Assembly: GCA_005408345.1 (NCBI GenBank)
Contig: SEMN01000175.1
Span: forward strand, 465,001 to 529,000
Source: Macquaria australasica
Lineage: Eukaryota; Chordata; Actinopteri; Centrarchiformes; Percichthyidae
Reading direction: 5' to 3'
DNA: 64,000 nucleotides
Of this stretch, positions 50,201 through 61,900 are shown piece by piece. The translations under genes were made by a program, and so were the position numbers. Numbering within the stretch: position 1 is the stretch's first letter; every line of letters starts with the position of its first letter. Below the pieces are notes generated by a model. It had not been told where the DNA came from and made no database searches. It worked only from the letters and a program-made list of their open reading frames with translations.

Positions 50201-52886
50201 GAGATTTGTGCTTGACAAGAAAAACAGCTCAAACACAATGGGAAAATAAGTTATGGTGTGAGTAATAACATCCTTTACTTGGGTTTGATCTTGAGGGATT
50301 CTGATACCCTGAAACACTCTTTTACCAGACAAAAAAACAAGGAGCTTGAGTAGGAGTATAAGCTCACAGCACTGTGGGATCACTCATTTGTGCCAAAAAG
50401 TCAAGAGGAAGGCCTACGTTATCAATACAGAGGAGAGGATTGGCTGAGATGCAGGCTTTAGCAGCTCTCTGTTCTGCAACACCATGCTTATGTTGTGCTA
50501 TTTTGTAGGCTTCCTTACAAATTTGCAGAGGCTATCTGCATTACAAGAGCACTGCAGATTTTGTGCTGACAAAATGAAATGTTAGAAATTTTGAGATGTC
50601 TGAGGCGCCTAAAAGACTGGGTCAAACCCTCCTCTGAGCTGCTCAAACTTAATGAGATTCTGTGATGGTGATGGCTTTGCTCTTTTCAACAGCTTCCAGC
50701 CTACCTGACTCTGCCCAGAAATATGCATATACTGACAGATTGCTAATTTGCAGACTGGGTAATAGGACACTCTGCACTGGGACCACGCCTTCCCACCTGC
50801 TCTACGGGCCTATGGTCTGTAGCCCAGCAAATGATACATTATTGTATTCACACAAACACTGTAAAAGCTATATCTTAGCTCTCCTTTGCCATGTTAAAGA
50901 GGGGGGGAAGACAGGCAGACAGGAAACAGGGGAGAGAGAGGGGTATGACATGCCACAAAGGTCACCGGCTGGCGACGTTGCGCCAGCCATGTGGCATGCT
51001 CCGTAACCATTTGGCTACCAAGGTGCTCCTTTCCTTTGCCATGTTAATTTGCTGCTTCTGCTATTTGCTGTTAAAAGTAAACACAACACGTCCTCCATCT
51101 TGGACGTGAAAGTTTATTCTTAACCTTGAAAACAGTTTGACCAAAAAAAAAAACAAAAACAAAAAAAAACTCTTGGTCCACTTACTAGCTTTTTCCAGAG
51201 CTTTCAACTGAGCAAGCTGTATCCGCTGAGAAAGACTGAGGTGTGCTTGAAAGCTCCAGCAAAAAAAAAACAGACAGTAGACTAGTGGGCAGAATCCCAT
51301 CAAAACCCTGTATGGCTTTGATTGTGAAACATCTGCAGGAAGTGTTGAGTTTCATTAACGGCACCTTTGCATCCTGACAGCACGGCTGACACAGAATGCC
51401 ATTTCTGGTAAAAACAGAGGCTCATACCAACAGAGTGTCGAGTATAGCATGACTACGTTTGCTGCGCTGATGAAATCAGTGCTGTGGAAATGTTAACTAT
51501 GCTAAATTCACCATGCAATCCATTAAAGTACAGTTACCAGGTTTTTTTTTTTTTTTTTTTCACGTGGACTTTATTCGTTCAACAGACAGGACCCACGGCT
51601 ATTTTAACTGGTCATTACTTAAAAATGTACAGTAATCTGCTTGGTGGTTTTGGCCTGTTGCCTGTTTTAAATAATAAGTTAGTAGAAGCTATTCTATTGC
51701 TCTGAACTCACCAGCTGAATTGCTATCATTAAGACGGTCTTCAGTGAAAAGGTCCTGTCACAAAGGTCAAAGAGGTCCTCCAGACTTGGGCCCAGCAGCT
51801 CCAGAACCATGGCATTGTATTTCCCACAGGGCCCAAAGTAAAACACCTGGGGCACGCCTTCAGCTGAAACACAAGAAGAAAGAAATTAGACTTTCAAGAG
51901 ACAAAAAACCCAGCCCAGTGGATTAAGTAGACTTTATTGTTTAACTATGCGTAAGATCACTGTTAATAGCTTAGACAGTAGATAGCAAACCTTTGGAGGA
52001 AAAGCAAATACCAGTTAGTGGATAATAAAAAAGTAGAATATGCTTTAATGTTTTTCAGTTGTATATACCGGTGGGAATTCTGAGTGAGTTAGGGTGGCAC
52101 AAGTGTTTATTATTCCTGTCTCCCTTGACTAGTGATATTTCTAAACTGGGTCCAAGGTGAACCATAAGAGGCCTCAAACTAGACAGATAGGAGGAGGGGC
52201 ACCACAAGGTTACTGGAGACAGAGAGCAGAGAAAGCTGCTACTAGGTAAACATTAACCCTAAAGTAAAATACAACATAGTGCCAGCAAATAAAACTGTCA
52301 CTCCTCTACAGCGGGGCGAAAACTAATCTTTTCACTGCCTCATATCACATTCTCCCAACTGAATCACGTCCTCTCTGCTCTACTCACTCTAATTGCTCTA
52401 AAGTCCCTTCCATCTGTCACCTTGGCTCTTTTACTTCTTGTCACAGTGCAGTTTAGTGTTGTGTGGTCAGTATAATGCAACAGTAATAACGGTAGGGCTG
52501 GTGCTCAGACCCTTGTACTCCTTTGTACTGCAAAAGCACCACCATCCTGCACAAAACTCCTAATGTTTTGCTGGATTTCAAGTTTTATGCACATACAACT
52601 CCCATTCATTTATAATTATTTGTAATTGGTGATATCTGTATTGTTTGTTGTTTTCCTGACCACATCCTAAACTTCAGTTACAAAGAACGGGAAATCAGGT
52701 CAGACTGTTAATTGCCTTCGGGGGAGCATGATTCAGTTTACCCCTGCTTACTGCTAGGCGTATCCTATTAAAAAAGTCCCCTCAAGAAATTTCAAAGAAA
52801 TGCAGGCGCTTCAATCATGCAGACCTTGCTTTATCAGACTGCTTAAGCTCTGCTCAGTCCTTGGAAATATAATAATTGCATAGAAG

Positions 52887-52923
<37 letters not shown>

Positions 52924-55900
52924 GGGAAGTCCTGATTGCTTTTCATGTTCCCGATCCTGAAGCCAGTCCTTTAATATTGAGTATCTGCCGATTCCAACAT
53001 TTAACTCTTTGGGAGATAGAATTACTTTATATGCAGTAGCTTGGTTTGTCTTGTATACTTGATGTGTGTATGAGCAATATATTTGTGATGGTATATGTAG
53101 ATGCACATTTGTATGTTGAGTTTATTCCTGTATATTTAGATACGCATATATATTGCTATTAATTCCTCACATCTGAATGGATGATTTCATTGTAAATATC
53201 TAAAATTTAAATCTGCATTCATTGATTTTTTTGGCCACTTGGTTGCAGTGCAACAACCTGTAAACATAACATTGCTAACATGTTCACCATATCACTTTAT
53301 ACGGTGATAATATGTCAAAACAGTTGCTTGCACACTGCTTTGCACATCCAGCAGACACAGAGCGACATTAGCATGCATTTGGAGTCGTGTTTCACCTAGC
53401 AAATGTAAGTCCAATATTAAACTTTATTTCTAGCTGCTGGGCTAGTTGTGTACAGCAGATTTATCAGAGCTTTTTACTTAAAACGGCTGCCTACTGTGCT
53501 GGAAACTAAGGGCCTGTGACCATAGTGTTTTTTTCTCTTTTTTCAATTGTTTCCAATGAGTAGAGAGTGTATGAGTGCTCCGAGTGCTTCTACTTGAAAC
53601 TCTCTGAACTTTTCAGAAAGGCGCTGGTGTCACTCACTTTTTTTTCAGACAACCAAACATATTTTAGAAGGGGCTCATCACCCTCGTAACCAAGAAAGTG
53701 GACGAGAAACTTGTTCTGGCCGTGTCTGTCTGTCCTGAGCTTTATGATATGTCAGACAGAGACAGAAAAGCCCATTTGTGGCAGATCGGCCGGAAAATGC
53801 ATGTTGCTGGTGAGTGTTTTGCTTTTATCACCCTACGCATTGTAAGCTTGTTGTTAGGTGTGTAGTCACCCCCTCAACGTAGCGTTAAGATATTGTTGTC
53901 ACAGAACCAAAACCCACGTGCAGCATCTTTTTTCTCTCACTGGACAAGCGCTTCTTCCCAGTGCTCCCCAGCACCCTGCCAGCACTTTTCTGTCAGAAAA
54001 AAAACCGCTATGTGGACACAGGCCTTAAGTCGATGAAAGTGGTGAGAGTGAACCAAAACAGTGAAGTTGTCGGCCGTAAAAACCAAAACAGCGAGACCTT
54101 AAACGCTCCCTAGAGCTGAGGAGAACTGCAGATTTGAGATATAATATTCTGTGGGATTGTCACTACAAGCAACACCTTTCACATTACACGTAGTCATTTG
54201 ATCTGTAATTAACATAAAAATATTGATCAGAGCAGCTTTTATGACTAAATTTGTCATTCATTTTGGTACCCTCCCTAAACTAGATCTGGTACATTTTGGT
54301 TCTGACCTTAACATATTTACTACATCAGTGTCTATGTACAAGCTTGAAGATTTGTTTTCCTCTGTACACACACTGCCAGCCCACATTATATTGGCTGTGT
54401 GCTCAGTTCATTCATGTCTTGTGTGCTATGATGAATGAGACAGCTCTAAGAAATTAGTAGGCACAATAAGGTTTAGTGAAAGGACCAAATTACCATCATA
54501 AACCTATTATTCTGCTCAAGTAATTGAAGCAGAGACTGATAATCAGAAAGCTAAATACTAATACTAATCCTGATGTCGTGCGTTAACATATTCATATTGA
54601 ATATGTTGCTGAGGACATTTGACTTGCCAGCTGGGTAATGGGAAATACACTGCAGCATGAAAGGTGGCATAAATGCTGTCAGCTAGCATATGGGCATGTA
54701 GGAGTCACGCTGCTCTCCATCCTGTGTTTCTGGACACCATTATGCAGTTCTGTGGGTTGCTAATTGTACCATAGGAATGAGTGCCTTGAAACCGCCGGTG
54801 CCTGTGGGAGGCCTAAAAATGTGTCAGATTGGAGATGTGTTGTAAATAAGTGGATAAACGGTTGTTCAATTGAAAACAAGGTTGGTCCAGCTTTTCATTA
54901 GCAGAGGAAAGCCAGGGATCGCAGAACCATCATTATCTACAGCAAAACAGTCCTCATAAGAGATTGAATCTGTGTGTCCTGAACTGCAAAGCATTCTCTA
55001 ATTGTACAGGAAGACTCAAACTTTGATGGAAGCTACCAATTTTGCAGGTACCACTTTTGACATCCAATTTTCTAAAAAAAAAAAAAAAAAAATGAGCGCA
55101 ACGCTTAGGTGTAGTACTTATTTGGTCTTGTAGACATTTCTACAATGTTGCAAGCAAGTGAAATGCATGTGACGGAGACAAACAAAGACAGCAGTTTCAA
55201 CAATATCCACACTGCCAGTGAGTGAATGAGCAGCACTGGTAAAAAAAAAAAAAAGGTTTATTTGCCTCTATTAGAGCAATATTTTGCTTTGAAAAGGCTG
55301 CCAATCGTTAAATAAGCTTTTGAAATTCAGTATTTAGTTCATGCTGGCGATGATGTCGGCTCAAACCTGACAGACCGACACTCCATTCCCCACAGACATA
55401 ACAATATTTGAATGTCGAGTTAGCTTTACTAATTTTAATGGACTTAATATGCTAAGTATATACACTAGGCAGTTCTATTATACACAAATGTATCAGTTCT
55501 GTCAGCCATTGAATAAAACAGCCCGTCCTGTGTAAAAGGATAAAAGAATACATTTTCCTTTGCATTGCTGTAATCTAATAGAGGTGCTGGCTGCAGTCCT
55601 TTACAACAAAAAGGGGAAGATGATGAATGTGTGATGAATGAATATGACTGGTTCTAAGCCCGACTGAAAGCCAGCCATCTCCCCTGCACATGACTTTCTG
55701 TGTGCAATTTTTCAACCTGCTGTCAAAGACCAGATCTTTCTCTGGACTCTATGATGAGACCGGTCCTCAGATTGGATGTTTTATTTTAACTATCTTCTGT
55801 TATTAATAATTTATCCGTCTCTGTGACAAAGAGGGTTGTAGAAATTCTCTCCAAGTCTATTTTTACCCGTCATATTTGATTTCTTTTGTAGTCCTATTTT

Positions 55901-58900
55901 CTGATTTGTCATTGTGTATTATAACATGCTTAACGCCAGAGCAACACTCACAAGGGCTGTGCTTAACAAAAACGTTAATGTTACAGAAAGATTAAGATCA
56001 AATCATGGAAGAAAACATTGTCTCTGTGTGGAGTTTGCATGTTCTCCTCGTGCCTGTGTGGGATTCCTCCTACAGTCCAAAGAAAAGCAGGTTAGGTGAA
56101 TTCGTGACTCTGAATTGACAGTAGGTGTGAGTGTGAATGTGTTTTTCTTACTATATATACACAGTATGTACTGTGTATGTGTGCGTCAGCCCCGTCATAG
56201 ACCAGTTGCCTATCCCGGGTGTAACCCACTATTCATCAGCTGTGTGATGGATAGCCTCCAGCAGAATAAGCAGTTTAGGGATTAGTGAATAGATGGATTT
56301 GTGCAAAAATTGTGGGATGGAAGTGGAGACGTAGAAAAAGAAGATACAGGCTACTCGTGTTGGTTCTGCAGTGGCTCTACAGATTATTTTATGGGTCTCG
56401 TGGACTACAGCCAGCTCCCGCCTCACGTCAGGTTCTGTGCACTGTGCTGATCCACTTTCGATTGCACGATTGCTCCAGCCTGTGATTGGTTGTTCAAATT
56501 AAATTCAGACCTTATTTGTGGCTTGCTTCAGTTCAGTGGCTGCTTTCCCATAAATCTGCACTGTTGATTGTCAGTCTGCTCATTTGTTGGATCATTTATG
56601 TGATCATTTACATTCTGTGAGTTACAGAGCTGCAGAACCAGCAATTCAATTTTTATTGTTATAAAATGAATTTGGAATTAACTAGGGGTGACCCCGAATC
56701 GCCAAGTATTTGACGATTCGAGCCCGATTCGACTCACAGTCGCAGTGGTTGGAAAATGTGGTTATGAAACAACGGATCATTCCTTTCGCGCTATATGGGG
56801 GTGCTAAATGTCTGATTTCACGTAGAATTGAATGGTTTCTCCCGATAAATCATGACATATAGCTGAGGTCACTAATAGGCGGACCGAGGTGCGGACCCAG
56901 ACGCCGTCCTATCCGGATCCGGAGCTATAACCAATAACATTGAAAATGATTAAATTATTTTAACCGGTGCAGCTTTTCTAGCCTTTACAGCACTGGTTTA
57001 GCAGCCCAGGAAACTCACAGACCAATTGCATGCATTGGAATCATCTGACGTGATCGTACAAAGCTAATCAAATCTGTGCTTTCCAAAAAGCATTGCGACT
57101 TGAGTTGGTGAGTGACACACACACACGCAAAATCAACATTTGCAATATAATGTAACTCTGGTGTTAAAAAAAAAAAAAAGAAATAACTAAAAAATAATTA
57201 TTTAATCATTCTATGCAGGAAGACAGCTACATAAAAACTTTTATCTTTGATTTTCAAGTGTTGAAGCAGGTTTGATGGGATTTTTGGATACTACAGAAAT
57301 TCATTTCCTCAGTGCTCATGAAACACCGGCTGTGTGGCACAGGCGAATTATTAAATGTCTAAGTAAAGGTGCATGTTTCAGATTTCAGTCAATTAACAGC
57401 ATGACTTCAGCCTTACGTAATGCATTAATATAATCTTAACTTTTTAAACTGTATGACTGTAATGCCTGATCATGTTTCACAAGGAAATGCACATGACAGA
57501 CTGATTAGTCATAATGATGTTGTTATGTAGCGAATGAAACAATGCTGTCAATTCTGAGACTGCAGTGGAGATTATTTTCCTGTTGAAGAATGTTTTTTAT
57601 TAAAATAGTGGAGGTTTCATGTGCAGTCATGTGAGAAGCAGTAAGAAGTACATGAATGGCACTTCAGTGGGGCCATGTTTATAGCACATGGAGAGAATGA
57701 AGTAACATCAGCACTTTTTCACAAATGCTAAAAACAACTTGATACTGCATTTACATCTCTGAAATCTGTCCCTTAATGACTGATAAGACTACAGGGTTGT
57801 AAAATTTCAAAAAGTCTATTAAAACCCTGCTCTCTAGTTTCCCACCATACCTTTTATTTCACTCGAAGCAAAACAGTGCACTGAGAGAAGCTCTATTCTT
57901 AACAGTGATCCACGTTTTCACATTAGTGGGAACAGACATTCGGGATAAGACCTCCGGCCTTCTGTTTACACGTCTGTAAAATCTAGCAAGCTGTGTCACT
58001 GCGGGAAATGTTTACTCCTTGGGACTGCAATGGTCACAGAGCTGGTGTAGTGTTTCATGACGAGATCTGGCTGCCAATAACTTTAACAGCTCAATAGTGT
58101 CCACCCACCCTTGAAAAAAAAAACCCTCTTGATCTTCAAAACCGTCTTGTCCTCGGCACAATAATGCCTCATAGTCTGCTGTCTTGTAAAACCAAAGCAG
58201 TGATGGAGCTGTTATTGACTGCACTGACAAACATTCTCACATAAAATCTGGAAGGAGATGCTTAATTCCCAATTGAATCATCCGCATTAATATCCAGTGA
58301 CAGTTGGTTGTGCACCAGATACGACACCTGATTGAGCATCTGAGTCAAACCACATTAATTCATAAAGACCCTGTCGCACAGACACTGTGACAACCGCATT
58401 GGCTGAGAGGAATGTGGCACAGCACACAGCCAAGAAGAAATGAGGTCACGTTATCCCATCTGGAGGAGAGGACAGAGGCAGGTTAGTACTAAGAGAGGCA
58501 GACCCACTCTCTAAATATTTAATGAGTTTCCGCACAGTTGGCCTTTTCCAGCCCTTGCCTTTGCAAAACAATAGCCATTATATCCCCAGTCTGGTTATCA
58601 TGCATGTAGAGCTCCAAAAAGCACATCAAGGGCCATACATCACAAAAACGTGACTTTTATTTTCCATGCCAAACTGCGACTGAGGCCATCCCTTAATGTA
58701 ACACTGTAACTTAACTGTTTTCTAAGGAAAACCTTAATGAATACATTCACAAGCAGAACTTATCTCTTATCAATCACTATCTCCATTTAAGGTGAATTCA
58801 TGTGACTACCAGCAAAAACATATACACTATTATTTTAACCATTTTACCAGAAGAGCAACGAACAACTTTTAAAAAAGATCTTTCTATTGTTCCATTGTTT

Positions 58901-61900
58901 CTAGTGTTCCCACCCATTTCCTCTAGTAGCAAGACTAAAAAAGTTTGCCCTTAATTTATTTCTCTGTTGTAGTCATTTAATCCTCACAAGATTCTTGTCA
59001 GAGGTTGCTGTAACAGGGATGTGTCAGCAGACCTTGACTAATCTTTTATGACAAACTGAGAAATTCTCGAGGGAGAAGCGTTAAGGGAAGAGAAGTCGAG
59101 AAGCAACTATCATTGCATTGTCTTTCAGTCTGAGCACAGAATAATAAAGTGTAAAAGAGCATGATTCCAGAAAAAGATACGAGGATCTGGAAATAGACAA
59201 ATACAGTTATGTCAGTGTTTGAACCATTAGTGTTGACATCATTATTCAACACACAGTGTGGGGGAGAAACAGTTGCCATTGACCAATATGTGTGAACAAT
59301 GGTAAATTATAGAACAATAATAAAAAACAACAATTTAATGGATTGCAGGATATACAGGTCCGATAACAGGGAAACTACATTTACGACATTTGGGTTGAAG
59401 TCATTTGGGCTTGACTAATTGCAGACACATGGAACTGAGCACCAGAACTAATAAAGGAATAAATACACATTAATATTGCACTAAAATGATCAGCAGTGAT
59501 ATTGGCTGAAATGACCATGAAGTTACTGGTTGTCTCATATCTGCTAAATTTTATAGCATGCATGTTATACATAAAATAATTAAAGACCATCTGGTGATGT
59601 GGATTAGCGCTAACCTTTGACCACATGATCTAGCATCATGCAGTGACATTAAAACATCCGGGTATGCTGGATCAAAGTTACCAAGACAACAGAAAGCAAT
59701 TCAAATAAGTAAATTCCTCTGCGACAATGTATATAAGCCTGCTTCATACTGGAGATATATAACCCTGTGGGCTCTACGGAGCTTTATAGCGTCTTTCAAC
59801 TCATTGTTTTGGTTTTCCAGCCCACAACTTTATTGTTTTGGTTCACTCTCTCTGCTCTCATCAGCATCGTTTTCAGCCAGATTAAGCAGCTGTTTTCAAT
59901 GAAAAAGAAACCCACTGCACGCTACCTCTCCAGCACCAAACTGCACAACAGAGACTTTTAATGCCTAGTTTACTTCCTGAGATTAGTTCCTCTGGTTCCA
60001 TAGTTCCTGGAACTTTTCGGCCAAAAAAAAGGATAAAAGTTAACGACTAGCTGGTGAACATAGTGGAGCATTTAGTGCCAGAAAAATCCCTCAGGAGTAG
60101 GTGGAGACCAAAAAACAGAGCTAAAAGGACAGTGAATGTTGGACGCAGATTCACCAGGTGTCCAGAAACACGACTCCAAATGAATGATAGTATTCCCTGG
60201 GGCCCGTTTAATACCAGGTTTCGGTACCCATCCCTACTGACACAGCAGACATACAGCACAGAACATAAGTTACACATCCTCAAATATAGTCTGTAACAAG
60301 GAAGTGTTTTCAGTGGATCAGAAAAAAAGATCAGCTGCTGCATCTGTTTTGAAGGTGTATAGGAAGCTTTAAACTTTCATAATGAATTGCACCCCTGGTT
60401 AGTCTATTGTCGAGCAAGGTCACTGTTCATCACATCTCTCTATGCACTCAGACATTCATGCACTCATGTACACAAAGACATGGAGATTAAAATAAGTTGC
60501 TGACCAAGCTTAGTATCAACACGTAACCTGAGTGGAGTAATCACTTGTTGTGGAAATGATGCAATCTTCTGGGCTGATCTTCCAAAACAGTCAAATCGTT
60601 GTCATGCAGTCACACAAAAACACCACGAGGAGCGGCAGAGAAATCTGTGACCTTACCTGTAGTTCCCAGTGTTTTGTAGAACCGGTACTCTAAATGCAAC
60701 TGTGGTGCCCTCGACTTCACTGGCTCCTACACAGCGGACACATACAAACCAGTACTCAGTTAATAACAATAACCTCACAAACTGGAATAAAACAGTGAAA
60801 AGAAAAAAAAACACCTAAAACATAATTTTACTGACATGTTAAATCAGTAAAGAAAAACAATTAATGGATTTTTCTTTAAGAAATGTATTGCCAACTTTTG
60901 ACCTGAGAAGTGCTAACAATTTTTTGATGACTCATCTTGCACTTAAGGGCATATACAAACATGCCATCCAATGAAATGTGAATACAGGATCTGGGATGAA
61001 CCAGGAAAAACCCTTCCATCATGTAACACTAGTAGGTTTACCAAACTAAGTGGCACTAGAAGCACACACATTGTCAGAGATGTGTATTCGGGTGTCAGTT
61101 TGCACCAACATCACCAGCAGCTCTGTCTTCTACCAAAAGCGTAAACATACAAATGATGTCCTGTCACCTTGGATTAAAAATGTGTCTGAAAACGTCAGAA
61201 GAGACGACAGACTCCTCCATTATCTTAGTCTCAGCTAGTTCTGAACTCAAACTCAAGTCTTTCCCAAAGTTACACTCCAGCCAAACATCCCATTTAGTGT
61301 GGGAAACGCATCAAATCCCATAAAAAAATAGGATGATAATAATTTATTTCAAATGTAACTACACCCTCAGATTCAGCTATAACCCTCTCTCCCAGCGAGT
61401 GAGGGAACAACTGTAGGAGGCCCTTTAAAGGGAGTAAGAACTAAAGATACACTCCCAGATTTTTTTTTTTTTTTAGAGTGCCCAATAATTCTAAAATTTC
61501 CCCCGAACTCACTGATGTTTTGAAACTCAACTCACATTTTAGTGAAACATTTCTCAATTGTAGAAAAGAAAACTATTTGGCTTGGTAAACATAATACTTT
61601 GATACTGTAGCTACAGCTATTTACTATCTCTAGTGAGCAAAAATAAAAAGCATGAGTCAGGAGGAGTCATGATTTCCAGTCCCGCAGCCACTGGAAAGAC
61701 ACACCTTTACCAAGCATCTACACCTCATTCACATTTCTCTTCAAGACCAGATCAGTCCAGTATATCAAGCACCCCACTGTGCCACCCTAGCACACCCTGA
61801 GAGTCATATTTCTGGAGAACAACTGCAAATGGCTAGGAAAAACATGTAATTTGTGTCTAACTGAAGCTTAATAACATTGAAAAAACAGTTATATTCTAAT

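Larger units (their letters stand above)
51864..60656 (-). other. csnk1g1 intron between exons 3 and 4 (8.8 kb)
   Basis: The largest intron in the window. It holds an A30 run (52891-52920), a Harbinger-like element (53510-54025), smaller A tracts (55074-55092, 55240-55254) and further repeats at 56010-56240 and 56690-56960. Another probable repeat covers about 59960-60240, with GGTTTCGGTACCCATCCCTA near its end. No gene is supported. Confidence 0.6.

Noticed and set aside
50941..51020. A possible tRNA gene on the - strand
   Set aside because: Box A is recognisable but box B is shortened, it cannot fold into a full cloverleaf, and it is part of a SINE with a target duplication.
52891..52920. 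The A30 tract as the tail of a processed pseudogene
   Set aside because: Neither flank on either strand reads as a coding or known RNA sequence.
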